A stretch of 32,943 nucleotides of DNA from Pelargonium cotyledonis (GCA_036897625.1 JAYMTA010000262.1:1-32943), one strand, 5' to 3'; shown: positions 1 to 10,903, counted from the stretch's first letter. Made by a program: numbers and translations. Notes: a model not told the origin generated them from the sequence alone.

Positions 1-448
1 GGTCCAATTCAATCCATTTAATAGTTGACTAGTTGAAAGGCAAATGACAAACAACCGATTTGAGTAATTGGTCGCATTAAGTGCAACAATTTAAGTATTT
101 CTCTAAAATTTAATTTGTCAGTTATCATAAGTGTTCTCATGTTTTATTTGCGGTTAGGAAACAAATGCACCCAATTACTCTTGTTATAAATTTCTGTAGA
201 GTACAATAAAAAAATCATAAGATTTAATTGCTGGGAATAAGAATAAATCAAACACATGGTAGTTCTTATGTTGGACCTTATAATCATGTCACATGCTATA
301 AACTTGGCAAGAATGTAAAACACTGATTCGAGTTGTTACCAAATTGTATAACACGAATTACAGAACACCAACTCAGTTGTTACCAAATTCAAGCCACATG
401 CGAACCATTTGGTGGTTTTGGGGAAGTTTCCTCTACTCAATTTATGTT
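1..448. other. AT-rich intergenic DNA, no gene seen
   Basis: AT-rich sequence with no convincing coding frame, tRNA or repeat. It ends where the 8-bp target duplication of the hAT-like element begins. Confidence 0.5.
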
Positions 449-456
449 ATTACGGT

Positions 457-1203
457 TAGAGCTGAGCAAAATGAAACCGAAATCGGCTGAACCGTTCAAA
501 AAATCTAGAACTAGAACCATAAATCAACCGCCATGCAGCCGTTGGATTCGGTCGTTCAAAATCTGAACTGTTCGCTCATTACTGGTGTGATCAACGATCA
601 TAATTTTTCCAACCCGCTAAAAAACCAGCATGCCCGCTCATGTTTTAACCTAGATGAGCCATATACCCCCTCTCAAATCCTAATTTTCTAACCCTCTCTC
701 TCTCGAGCCACGTTCCACTCTTCCAAATCTTTCACATCTCTCTCTCGTCACTTCACTTCTCATTCCCAGATTCACGATCTCTCCCTCATCTACTTTCATC
801 ATCTCTCTTCTCTGAGACTTTGACTTTCTGCAAACTCTAACCCTAACGGATCAATATCTTCTCTATCCAATCCAATCTCCATCATCTTATTCTCTTTCTA
901 ATTTGAATCTATTATTATGTATCTAACGGCTCTGTTATCTTCATTAGTTCTTCTCCATAAAATCCATAAACTTATTCGTTCCACTTTACTTCGATTTTCA
1001 GTGTTCATCTCTCAACTCAAAAAATCTGTTAATTTTAGGCCTGGTCCAATGACTGACCGGTTACCGGATTGGTCCGCCAAACTGCCCGCCAACCCGATGC
1101 CAATAAACCGCCTAATACATCCTCAGCGGATTATCCAACGATTTCAAATTTAGCAAACTAATTTGAACAATTATAAATTTCAATTTGTCCATGCTCAACC
1201 CTA
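457..1203. mobile_element. Non-autonomous hAT-like DNA transposon
   Basis: The left end reads TAGAGCTGAGCA and the right end, read on the minus strand, TAGGGTTGAGCA, so the terminal inverted repeats match at 10 of 12 positions. The element is flanked by ATTACGGT (449-456) and ACTACGGT (1204-1211), an 8-bp target duplication with one mismatch; 8 bp is the size made by hAT transposases. Sub-terminal DNA is rich in ACCG/CCGGT-type motifs (around 475-560 and 1040-1110), and the middle is a long CT-rich stretch (about 670-900). No transposase can be read from the 747 bp; the short ORFs inside carry no recognisable domain. It would have to be mobilised in trans. The mismatches in TIRs and target duplication suggest an old insertion. 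Confidence 0.75.
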
Positions 1204-1211
1204 ACTACGGT

Positions 1212-2260
1212 GTGACATCATCCTCGTATGTAATATAGAATAGACAAAACACATCCATTAGTTAAGATTGGTCTTTATAAAGATTAAATCGAACTTTCTC
1301 TACTTGCCAAAATGATCATATGTGATTTGAACATTTTAAAGTGTAGTATTTAGACCATGTCATATTTGTGAAATGGGTAAATATTGACCCGATTAAAATT
1401 GAGGCGGTAAAACTCTGGCTTGTTCCATTACCTTAAATGTCTCATCAAGTTTTCTAGGGCTCACTCACTACTGTATAATATTTATGAAATTGTTATCCAC
1501 TTATATCGTTAGAGGAAAGGTGTACTCGAAGCTGTTTTTATAGTAACTTATCATTGCGAGAAAATCTAATGTGACTTTTGTGACTCATTGAAAGATGTGA
1601 TAGTCAGTTATTAGAAGTTCTTGTAATCGTGGAATGATGCCACAACCTTAGACTTATTTTAAGTTGTGATCATAAACGCTCAGATAAAAGTGTTTGGGTG
1701 CCAACTGCACACGAGTATGGAGTTTGATCCTTGACAATGACTTGCATTGGACAAATCTAATAAGTTCATTGTGTTTGTTTTAGCTTCGTATTCCTTTAGC
1801 ATTGATAATAACAACAAACATTTGTTGTGTGATGTGGTTGACAGATACAAACATGTCATTATAAGTGGTTTATTTATATCGAATATTTATTTTTGTATCA
1901 TGTCGATATTCAACTATATTGCAATGATTGCGGTATCAAGTGGGAATTGGTGTATTCATATCATCTACAAATGCTTAGAGTGCATGTTTCCGAGCACACA
2001 AGTGATAACAAATTCTTCCTCCCATCCGCTCTCGTAACTTCTCATGGCATATCCAATCCACAATTAAGATAATTTAATTTTCAATTTCCTATTATCCATT
2101 ACAACTTAGTAATGCATACCCATACCCCTATCTCCATTGTTTTCATTTATATTAAAAAAAACCTAAATTCAAATAAAACATTAGTTGTTAACTCAGGTCC
2201 AAAAAATTGTAGAGCAACATAATACTCGTAGTCAAGACCTGCACACAATTGAGATGAAAA
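1212..2260. other. Intergenic DNA upstream of the H2A gene
   Basis: AT-rich. I see no domain-bearing ORF, RNA gene or clear repeat. The only long frame (1747-2037) has low-complexity hydrophobic content and no recognisable motif. Confidence 0.5.
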
Positions 2261-2265
2261 TTTAA

Positions 2266-2494
2266 GCGGGAAGTTGAAATATTTTAACGTTGGCTGACTT
2301 GGCGCTTACTCTCCGACAAATTACTTTCGAAATCCTGGCTTTCCATTGGTCCATTTTGAATCACACGGATCTTAGCAGACATCCACGAGCCGTAGATGTA
2401 CGAACCCGTATCCAACGGCCAAAACTACCTGATGCCACAATCCGAACCAAACTCGCAGCAATGAAGCGACCACCACCTCCCCGTTATATATAAA
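2266..2494 (+). promoter_or_regulatory. H2A promoter: E2F-like, octamer-like, MSA, TATA
   Basis: Visible elements, in order: GCGGGAAG (2266-2273) and CTTGGCGC (2298-2305), both resembling E2F sites; CACGGATC (2364-2371), one mismatch from the plant histone octamer CGCGGATC; TCCAACGGCCA (2411-2421), a full match to the M-phase activator (MSA) consensus YCYAACGGYYA bound by MYB3R factors; and a TATA box TTATATATAAA (2484-2494), 85 bp before the start codon. Function is inferred from known motif families only. Confidence 0.6.
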
Positions 2495-2578
2495 ATGATT
2501 CAACACCTTCCCTCTAAAACCATCCACAACGCAACAATCTCAAATATCCAAAGAGAAAAGCTTCGATTTCAGAGAGAA

Positions 2579-3130
2579 ATGGAGACCACCACTAAGGGAA
2601 GAAGGGGCGCAGCGGGAAGGAGGGGCGGGGCCCCGAAGGGCAAGCCGGTGTCCCGCTCGGTCAAGGCCGGTCTCCAGTTTCCGGTCGGAAGGATCGGCCG
2701 TTTCTTGAAGAAAGGTCGCTATGCTCAGAGAGTTGGTTCCGGCGCTCCGGTGTACTTGGCCGCCGTCCTCGAGTACCTAGCAGCTGAGGTAATGCTCTGT
2801 TTTCAATTCGTTAATTCAGATCTGCAATTCGATGAAACGTTATCGATTTTGTACACTGTTTATTGATCTGTCTGTCATTGATTTGTGAAGGTTTTGGAGC
2901 TGGCCGGAAATGCGGCTCGCGATAACAAGAAGACCAGAATCATCCCCAGACACTTGCTTCTTGCTGTGAGGAACGACGAAGAGCTTGGAAAGCTTCTTTC
3001 GGGAGTGACGATTGCGCATGGTGGTGTCCTCCCCAACATTAACCCTGTTTTGTTGCCGAAGAAGACTGAGAAGGCGACTAAGGAGCCCAAATCTCCATCA
3101 AAGGCCACAAAATCTCCAAAGAAGGCGTAG
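2579..3130 (+). CDS. H2A.W: Histone H2A, H2A.W type
   Basis: Core histone that pairs with H2B in the nucleosome. Coding exons are 2579-2788 and 2891-3130, separated by a 102-bp GT-AG intron, giving 149 residues. The H2A fold is unmistakable: [20 protein letters not shown] (residues 30-49), the acidic-patch region [17 protein letters not shown], and [16 protein letters not shown]. The C-terminal tail carries two minor-groove motifs, KSPSKA and KSPKKA, which define plant H2A.W, a variant of constitutive heterochromatin; canonical plant H2A lacks them, and the intron also fits the W class. There is no SQEF motif (excluding H2A.X) and no H2A.Z signature. The start is the first ATG after the TATA box that gives a normal N-terminus; the longer upstream frame from 2495 would add residues unlike any H2A and is rejected. 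Family call is very secure, variant call strong. Confidence 0.96.
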
Positions 3131-4011
3131 ATAGTAGTTTTAGTATTGTGTTTTTGCTGGAAAATTGGAGACACATACCTTGTGTGTTAGTGTGTACTGT
3201 TAATTATCAATGAATAGAAACGCACTTTCATGTTACTGTTGGTATCAAACTATCCATTGTGCGGGAGATTTGTGATTATTTTGCATCTGTTTGAAATTCC
3301 TATATTACCCTTACATTTCATTTTTACATCAAAACCCTATATCCTCTCACCACTGCCCTCTTCTTCTGCAGAAAAACCAAGCACACCTCCGTCGCCATCA
3401 CCACCGTCAGGCGCTTCCGCATATTTCTCTACTTGTCGCTGCTGCCACCATCTTCAACATGCGACGCCTCCCACCAATATCACCTTCTCTTTTTGGTTTG
3501 TATAATTAATTGGATTTTTAGGTATTTTGTGTGTAAATGATTACTGCATTACAGGTCTCTAGTGGAAAACTAATGGAAATGAAGATTATGACAACTTTTA
3601 TTTGAAAGTGCTCTGTGAAGTTAGCTGAATTTCAATTGATTTCCTTTTTACTAAAAATTTGTATATTGCAGTTTTTGAATGGGCCATTAATAACTAATTA
3701 AAATTTGTTTCATGAATGATTTCTTGTTGAGTTTAAGAACATAAATTGATGCAATGTTGTTTCAATCAGGCGGTCTACATGTTAGAGATGTGGCGTATGG
3801 TGAAAATTAAAACTATATTTAAGGTATAATTGTCATTTGACTTTAGGATTCACTGACATAATATGGGACTAAAGTTTAGAGTAGTTTTTTGTAGTGTAAA
3901 ATTAATCAAAGTATTTATGTTTGTGTGTGATATTACGGAGAAGTTTTGTATAATTAACCCATGTTTTATTATCATCTGCACAGGGGCAAGTTAATAAAGA
4001 ACAAAGCAAAA

Positions 4012-5191
4012 ATGCAATGTCAATATGTTGGGGGTGTTCTATTGTCTCGTGCAGTTCCCTTTGCAAGATGGCTACAGGCTAGGAGCTCTTCCACCAGATT
4101 GTTCATTAAAGGTACTCTTGGTTGCTATCTACATTGATTTGAATAAGAGATTTTCTTTATATATCTCTGTTTTATCTTTATCCAAACTAGGGTTTTGCGA
4201 TTGCTATACAATTTGCTCTGAAATGTGGAAACATTGTCCTAGAATTTTGAAACTTTTGTTTCGAAGTTGTTGCTGAAAAATGAATATAGATGATGACTAG
4301 CCTGAATATCATTGCTATTGGATTAATTCACTTGTGTTATGCCTTTGTGATGCAAACCGTAAATGTGTTATCTTTGTTTGGTGAGTGAGGACTTTTTACG
4401 TTTTTCAATATAAAAGAGATTAACTGGCTTTGATTAATATGTATTATGTTTATGTTTTGAAATATTACAATGAGTGGTGGATTGATATGATATTTTGGAA
4501 GAGATTGATTGAGAGAATTTTTGGGTAAATAGATTCATGCATTGCGGAGTACCAACAAGCAAGTGATCTTTATGTATGCAGTGTATGGTCTTTATCTCTA
4601 ATTTGAGTTGTTTCGAGTTTGATTACCTCAAGTTAATTCTATACTCACATTTTTTCTTTTTGTAATTATGATTTGGAATGTTTGCTTGCTATATTGCTTT
4701 CTGGATTTTAGGTACATTTACTCAGTTTGAATTTCCAATTTATTACTCGTGTTGTTGTTGCAGGGCTGTCTTCTCACATTAATGAACCTGTTTTGAAGGA
4801 TGCCTTTGGAAAGTACGGTGAAATAATTGAGGGTAATATAGCGAGATCTCACAATGGTTGAGGGTTGTATGATATTGTATGAGCATTTTTAGTTACTCGC
4901 ATTGTCAATTTTGCAGTTAGAGTCATTTGTCATAGTGAGAGTGGGATCTCTAAAGGATATGGATTTGTGCAATTCACTTCTGAAACCGCTGCCAGCACAG
5001 CTCTAAAAGAAATGATGGGCGCAGTAAGTTTCAAATATCATACTTATACTTCTACAAAATCAAAATTTGGAGCTCCTTATGCTATTATTTGGTGACTTTG
5101 CATTCTATGTACACTCTTTTAGTCCATTGACGGCAGAAATATTTGTGTGGACTATGCAAACAAGGATCCCAACCGTGAGAAGATGGAATGA
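4012..5191 (+). CDS. Small single-RRM RNA-binding protein, probably organellar
   Basis: Exons 4012-4111, 4764-4832, 4917-5023 and 5123-5191 join in frame to 114 residues. One RRM fills residues about 29-110: RNP2 is LFIKGL (30-35) and RNP1 is KGYGFVQF (69-76), both with the aromatic or hydrophobic residues expected for RNA contact. The first 28 residues contain several Arg and Ser, no acidic residue, and end RSSSTR just before the RRM, resembling mitochondrial or plastid targeting sequences of small plant glycine-rich/organellar RRM proteins. There is no glycine-rich tail; the protein stops right after the RRM. Translation ends 6 bp before a GTGAGT donor, so the transcript probably has an intron in its 3'UTR. 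A pyrimidine-rich leader exon near 3340-3495 is likely; its ATG (3459) runs into a stop if spliced to the AG at 3982. Specific RNA targets cannot be inferred. Confidence 0.82.
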
Positions 5192-6310
5192 TATGGGGTG
5201 AGTTTAGTTCTACTTTTGTTCATTTACATAAAAAGTGTTTACATGTTTCTACTCGGTTATTTGGCAGCTTCCTTCTTTTGTTGCTAGAAACAGTTTAAAA
5301 TTAAGCAACGAGGTAGGAAGACCTTGCTTATGGCCCCCATTTATTGAAGTCCTCAAGTCTATATACTGTTGCTTTGAGTTATTGTCGACCATATGTACTT
5401 GGCTGATTATTTCATTACAATATCTGTGGCTGCTGGGCCGGCTCCTTTCATTACGCAAGTGAGCCCTTGTTTTATGCATCCAATATATTAAGACCTATTT
5501 TTTCCTTTTTCTTTTTATGTCTATAAACCTCTAGGAAAAAAACAATTTCAAAGATTGGCTATGTTTACATTAAAAATTTAAGCTGGCATTGAAAGTGAGG
5601 TACACATGGGTTGTCCATCACTAAAAAAACGATTCAAATTTCATAATGTTTGTAAATCCCACACTCGACACTCCATATTCAAACACAATTTTAAGTTGCA
5701 TTTGAATTCTTGAATAATATATGACCTCCATGATTTGAAATATTATATTTCAAATAACAAAGTTATAGTTGTGCATACTAACATTGGATTTGACTCAAAT
5801 TTAGGAATCCTAACTCATGTTTATATATATAGAACATATTTCAGTGTTGTAATTTCCAAAGATCCTTGTTTCAGATTTACTTAAGGCCTCTTCAAATGTT
5901 GGGCATCTATTGGCTCCAGGACGAAGACATGGACTTACCAGCTTACCGCCTGACCCTATGCAGGGATTGGATCTCATGTGTCCCCGATTCAGTTTTGGAC
6001 ATCCGAGATATTTTGTTGTAAACCAGAGTATTCCTTCTAATCCCCCACTAGCTACTATGCTCGTTTTTGGTGAGTTCCCGAATCTGTTCACGCGGTCATA
6101 CTTTTGCCACTGTGTATTACATTCATTATATGCATTCCATTCTATAGTGAAAACTAGGGGTACTTCATTTATACTATCTATTGCGCCTGTTCAATCTCGA
6201 CATCTCGTCTGGTTATCTTGTAATGCAAGCTCCTGTTAGTGCATAGCAGCTAGTGATTGTGGTTTAGCAGAGGCAGCTCTTGTAATTAAGTTCTGTTTAG
6301 ACGTAAAAAA
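5192..6310 (+). other. Likely 3'UTR and introns of the RRM gene
   Basis: Downstream of the stop there are plausible splice sites: donor GTGAGT right after it, acceptor TTTGGCAG near 5267, and acceptor TTGTTTCAG near 5874. An ORF at 5910-6239 has no recognisable domain and a comparable antisense ORF overlaps it, so neither is called a gene. The 3' end is not defined. Confidence 0.35.
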
Positions 6311-6935
6311 GCTGCCATTGAATGAATTTACATGGCAAAATGTTCACAACTGTGTGATCATCAGCAAGGAATTGTCATTTGTCATGTGTACTTGCTATAA
6401 ATTTTCATTGTGGTACTAAAGGAATGTTCACTTTTAAGCCGGACAAAATGAACTTGATCAGTTTTTGAGTCGAAAAGATCTTCAAATTCGAACGAACCCT
6501 CACTCCTCTTCGGTAGTGTTTGGGTTATGCATTTCAACTAGAACTTCAAAAAACTCGAGCCATGTTGGATTCGACCTTGAACTACAAATCAAAAGCAAAT
6601 AAGCCTTAGGCCCAATTCTCTTGACCATTCAGCTTGCTTAGGTGTGAGATATTTTCTTTTCATCGTCCTAAAAGGTAACGACAGTTCCAACTTTTCCATA
6701 ACAAGAGCACAAGAAAACCAAAAAATCTCCAACACATCCAGAAAAATTAACTTCACCAAACTCAACACCAATTCCGAATAATACACAGAAATTGAACAAT
6801 TCTAATTCATTAGATATGAGGATCGAGAAGATCCAATTTCAAAGAAGCTGATAAAGCCCTAATTCTAGACAAGTACAAACCTAACTACTAACAATTCCGA
6901 TCAACAGAAATGCATAAATTTAACAAACCCTACGC

Positions 6936-7358
6936 TCAAGAGCTTGTAAATTTCGTCACCGCCTTGGTCCCCTCGGACACGGCGTGCTTGGCCAGCTCAC
7001 CGGGAAGCACGAGCCTCACGGCGGTCTGGATCTCCCGGGATGTGATGGTGGGCTTCTTGTTGTACCTGGCGAGCTTGGAGGACTCCTGAGCAAGCTTCTC
7101 GAAGATGTCGTTGATGAAGCTGTTCATGATCCCCATGGCCTTGCTGGAGATCCCGATGTCGGGATGGACTTGCTTGAGGACCTTGAAGATGTAGATCTTG
7201 TAGGTCTCGACGCTCTTCTTCGTCCTCTTCTTCTTCTTGTCGGCGGCGGCGGCTCCTCCTTCCTTGGGGAGCTTCTTTCCGGCCTTCGGCTTCTTCTCTG
7301 CCGGAGCTTTCTCCGCCGGCTTCTTCTCAGCGGGCTTCTTCTCGGCCTTCGGTGCCAT
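6936..7358 (-). CDS. H2B: Histone H2B
   Basis: Core histone partner of H2A, 140 residues in one intronless frame. The N-terminal tail (residues 1-48) is a Lys/Ala/Pro-rich run of AEKKP-type repeats typical of plant H2B. The fold begins near [19 protein letters not shown] and includes the conserved [17 protein letters not shown] and [20 protein letters not shown] segments. The C-terminus [15 protein letters not shown] contains the lysine that is monoubiquitinated in H2B (the AVTK lysine). The start gives the invariant MAPKAEKK opening and lies 117 bp downstream of a TATA box. It is convergent with the H2A gene about 3.8 kb away, with the RRM gene between them. Confidence 0.97.
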   Translation of the reverse strand: MAPKAEKKPAEKKPAEKAPAEKKPKAGKKLPKEGGAAAADKKKKRTKKSVETYKIYIFKVLKQVHPDIGISSKAMGIMNSFINDIFEKLAQESSKLARYNKKPTITSREIQTAVRLVLPGELAKHAVSEGTKAVTKFTSS

Positions 7359-7474
7359 TTGGTATTTCGCAGAGAAACGGAACGAGAGAGAGTTTGGAGA
7401 GGACAGTAGATTGGGAAGATAACAAAAGTGGTGGTTAATTGAGCTGTGCGAGGAAAGATAAGCAAGCTAAACAC

Positions 7475-7557
7475 TTTATATAGATGGGATCTTTGGATTT
7501 CTATTCGTTGTTTAGCTTTCGGGCGGATCGATGACATGGATGTAATCTTGGCCGTTG
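7475..7557 (-). promoter_or_regulatory. H2B promoter: TATA, octamer-like, MSA-like
   Basis: Minus-strand TATATAAA lies at 7482-7475. GGCGGATC on the plus strand (7522-7529) is one mismatch from the histone octamer CGCGGATC. CAACGGCCAA (minus strand, 7557-7548) is identical to 10 bp of the H2A promoter and contains the MSA core AACGG; the spacing to TATA (about 65 bp) is nearly the same as in the H2A promoter. Confidence 0.6.
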
Positions 7558-7635
7558 AGTTAGTTCACGAGATTACTTGAATGGGCGGCTAACTAGTGAC
7601 GTATCTTTTGCTATCTGGATCAGGGGATATATTTC

Positions 7636-8000
7636 TATATTTAGAAGCTGGAACGAAAAATAATTTCTTACCGTTTTTGTTGAATTACAAAATTTGAATT
7701 TGTAATATTCGATTAAACCTTATTTTCATCAAAATTAGATGTTTTCTTTTAAATTTGATCAATTTTTATATTTAGAAACTGAAATGAAAAATAAATTCTC
7801 ATGTTTTTGTGTTCGGATTGCATTATTTAATCCTGTAATATTTGATTTAGGGGTAACTCTTCTTCTTGAAGATCAATTTCATCAAAATTAGAAGTTTTCT
7901 TTTAAATTCGGTTAAGTTTTATATTTAGAAAGTGAAACGTTTTTGTGTTTGGATTACTATATTTTATCCTGTAATATTCGATATTCGGGATAACTCTAAT
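7636..8000. repeat. Degenerate tandem repeat, about 2.5 units
   Basis: The sequence TATATTTAGAA recurs at 7636, 7767 and 7920, giving periods of 131 and 153 bp. Each unit continues with related blocks: GAAACTGAAA-like, GTTTTTGT, CCTGTAATATTTGATT-like and TCATCAAAATTAGA followed by GTTTTCTTTTAAATT. Copies are diverged by substitutions and small indels. It is AT-rich and has no coding potential. Confidence 0.7.
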
Positions 8001-8640
8001 TATACAATTACGCAAGAACCCTTCAAACCGAAGCTATTGAGAAAGGACCTATATCCCAAGTTTGAAATAATCAAATGACCAATTTAATCTGAAATCTCGA
8101 GTTTGAATCCCATAAAATGCAGCTGCACTAAAATTTAATAACATGACTTCTGAAAATTTCACACTTATTCGTAGTATTCACTTTCCTCTTTAAAAAAGAA
8201 AAAAAAAAGGTAAGAGAATAAGGTATCATATCTTAAAATAAGATTAGTAAATAATACATAACTAGAATTCAAGAGCAAGAGCCTAAGTTAAGAATCAGTT
8301 GGCTTGTGATAAACCGTCGATAAATATTAAATTACACTTTGAATTTTTAATGCAGGGACTATTTATTAAAATAAATGGAAAAAAATTCTCACAAATTTTT
8401 TTTTGAAAAAATAGATCCTTTAGTGACCATTTAACAGATGAAACAATCATTATTGCAGAGGCAAATTCATAAAAATGAAATTAAAAACTGCTGAAAATAA
8501 CATTTCTGCAATGTTTTTGTTTTACACTTGTTAAGACATAACATCTACCAAATAATATGTAACATGTAGGCCACTGAACAATCTAAATACCTAAATAATT
8601 TTAAGGTAAGTGAATGCCTTTAGTAGAGACTCCAAAGGGA
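8000..8640. other. AT-rich intergenic DNA
   Basis: No ORF with a recognisable domain and no RNA gene. A stretch resembling a pol III B box (near 8099) has no partner A box. Confidence 0.4.
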
Positions 8641-8676
8641 GAGAAGAAGAAGAAGAAGAAGAAGAAGAAGAAGAAG
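8641..8676. repeat. (GAA)n microsatellite
   Basis: About 11 to 12 GAA/AAG units, uninterrupted from 8644 to 8676. It may lie in the 3'UTR of the minus-strand gene further right, if the proposed 3'UTR intron there is real. Confidence 0.9.
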
Positions 8677-8748
8677 ATTATATGTGCACTACTCATATTT
8701 ATAGACATTTTCACAACCCCGCTCAGTGCTCATAATGCCATTAAAAAC

Positions 8749-10168
8749 CTGCAAGTGAAACGACGAAATCAATAATGTGAAAAAGATAAATGCACAATAT
8801 TTCCGAGAAATATTCAGCAAGACAGTGAATGGTTGCCAAACCAAGAAAATAATTTGAAAGAGGAGAGATTAATCTTTTCAAAAATTGCATCTTTCTTTCA
8901 ACAGTTTCTTTGCAAGTAAGAGCTGTAAATTGTGATTGATCAGAACTAAATCAGAAATTTGACCTCGGAGGTTTATGAATAAAATATGGTCGAAATAAAA
9001 AGGTTTGCCTATTGCAATAATAAAGCAAATCTTTTGAAATGTACCATATCTACCGATTCCAAATTGGGAAACCAGCAAACATGTTTTCAGCAGCATTACA
9101 ACAAATTCTTACTCGCAACGATGAACTCTCAAGTCTCAACCATACAAGCACAGTCAGCTAATTGAATCCCATAAATGTAATGATGGTAAGCAAACCGTGA
9201 AAGAAAAATACACCCATTAGATTTGGACACAGTGTCTTGGTGGCTGCTCCCCATTCCCCATGTCTAAGTTAAAATAAATGAATCAAAGGACTATTTTAAG
9301 TTCCAACATCTCGGTACACCAAAAGGTTCCAACACTCGCACAACAATAGCCTTATCCAAGTAGTAACCAAAACACTATAAAAAAAATCAAAGAAATTCAG
9401 CTAAAAGATGATTTAGCCAACATCAAAGGAACAATTTGACTCAACTCAACTTGGAAACATAATACGGACAGTAAAAAAAAAAAAAAAAAACAATCATGCG
9501 GTAAGATGGTGACAGTTCCATTCCATGACCCATAATTTATGGCACATTATTTTATGTCTTGCTATATTTCAGAAATTCAGTACCCGGTGGCCCAAAATAT
9601 ATAAATCCCCCAACCAACATTTATTCAAGCCAACACATCACTCACTCCTATAAGTATTCTTGCTATAAGAAAACAGGCATCGTCAAGCTTAAGAAGTACC
9701 AAAACATGTTCAAGGACACTCTCGCTGGATGTATACAACCATAGACAGTTCACGAGAGCATGTCAAAGACTCAGAAGTCAGAACATATATAGAAACTAAG
9801 ATTATAGAACCATAGGTTAAACATAAGAACACTAGCTGTAGATATCTATTACACAATATAAATACACTGCACATTGAGAAAGCAAAATAATCTAACATTC
9901 TTCAAATCAGCTCAAAAACCAATACAAAAACAATATACAATTACACAGCAAATCACAATTCAATCAGTAAACACACAACAAGTCACATCATAAAGCATCA
10001 GATATAAATTAAGTTGATCTCATCTTCATTCGCACGCAATAATTCCAAAACCCAAATTGTAACTTGCAACTCATATAACAATTCATGCAGATTGTAGAAC
10101 CCATCAAAGGTTTTGAATCACAATTTTGAAAAGATCAATCCTATAAAACACAATAAAGTGAAAATTAC
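8749..10168 (-). other. Possible 3'UTR intron of the 141-residue protein gene
   Basis: On the minus strand a donor CAG|GTAATT occurs 69 bp after the stop codon (first intron base 10168). A good acceptor, TTTCACTTGCAG, occurs about 1.4 kb downstream (last intron base 8749). The DNA between holds no domain-bearing ORF. The pairing of these sites is a guess; the stretch could equally be plain intergenic DNA. Confidence 0.25.
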
Positions 10169-10237
10169 CTGCTATAATTGGGATTTTGGTCTGATGTTCC
10201 TCAAAATAACCCGATCATCTGTCAAATTCAAGATCCA

Positions 10238-10663
10238 TCAACCCCATATCTTCTCCCAATTCTCTTCGTCATCGACCATCACAGGCTGATTCATCATCGT
10301 CTCGAAATAATTCCCATAAACATACTCCTGCGTGTACTCATTCTTTTCATTGTACGACACAACATGCCCGTGCCACTCCCAGACACGGCAATCTGACTCG
10401 GCCTCCTGGTGAAACGACACGCACACGTAGTGCTCTCCGATGGGCACCGATTGGCCAGAGTTGGGCTTCAGCGATTCTGATTTGCCGCTGCTGATTGCTC
10501 CGACGATCTCCTTTTCGATGGCGATTTCTGGGTTGATTGTGGAATTGGGGTGGCAGGGTTCTGGAATTGGAGTGGGAGGCAAGAGATTCGAGTGGACGTG
10601 AAATGGGTTTAGGGATTGGAGGAAGATGGAATCATATTGGTTGGTCTTGCGTGAACTGCTCAT
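10238..10663 (-). CDS. Uncharacterised plant protein (141 aa)
   Basis: I cannot name its function. The start was placed at the ATG at 10663 because a TATA box (CTATATAAG, minus strand, 10807-10799) lies about 140 bp upstream, and the longer frame to 10825 would begin upstream of that TATA and add only basic low-complexity residues. The N-terminus reads MSSSRKTNQYDSIFLQSLNP, followed by a Pro-rich segment (about residues 27-45). The C-terminal half looks folded and conserved: YVCVSF (79-84), VWEWHGH (94-100) and EYTQEYVYGNYFE (109-121), dense in Trp, Tyr and acidic residues. There is no signal peptide, membrane span or known catalytic motif. The composition and discrete aromatic block argue for a real soluble protein. 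Other possibilities are open. Confidence 0.72.
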   Translation of the reverse strand: MSSSRKTNQYDSIFLQSLNPFHVHSNLLPPTPIPEPCHPNSTINPEIAIEKEIVGAISSGKSESLKPNSGQSVPIGEHYVCVSFHQEAESDCRVWEWHGHVVSYNEKNEYTQEYVYGNYFETMMNQPVMVDDEENWEKIWG

Positions 10664-10798
10664 GTTGGTTCTCTGGCGGGTACGCTTCGATTGATCGATC
10701 AATGTGACTACTTTTTTTTGGGTTGGAAGAGTTTGTAACGGAAGTCTCTGGGTTTTATGGGATTTGCGTGATTGGGTTTTCTTGTATGTGTCGGTTTT

Positions 10799-10806
10799 CT
10801 TATATA
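10799..10806 (-). promoter_or_regulatory. TATA box of the 141-residue protein gene
   Basis: Minus-strand TATATAAG. Transcription would start near 10770, giving a leader of roughly 100 nt and supporting the start codon at 10663. Confidence 0.55.
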
Positions 10807-10903
10807 GGTTTGCTCTCAGGCCCACATTTGGATTTTGTTTGGACTCCTTCGACTGGTTGAGTTCAAATAAATTACTCCTATTAATTTTGGATTTTCCTTA
10901 TAA

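Noticed and set aside
5910-6239. 109-residue plus-strand ORF and a 93-residue antisense ORF
   Set aside because: They overlap in opposite strands, neither has a domain or promoter, and the region is better explained as 3'UTR or intron of the RRM gene.
6984-7409. Long plus-strand ORF opposite H2B
   Set aside because: Antisense shadow of the GC-rich histone H2B coding sequence.
8090-8115. B-box-like sequence suggesting a tRNA or SINE
   Set aside because: No A box at tRNA spacing and no cloverleaf could be drawn.
10664-10825. N-terminal extension of the 141-residue protein to 10825
   Set aside because: The extension would start upstream of the TATA box and adds only basic low-complexity residues.
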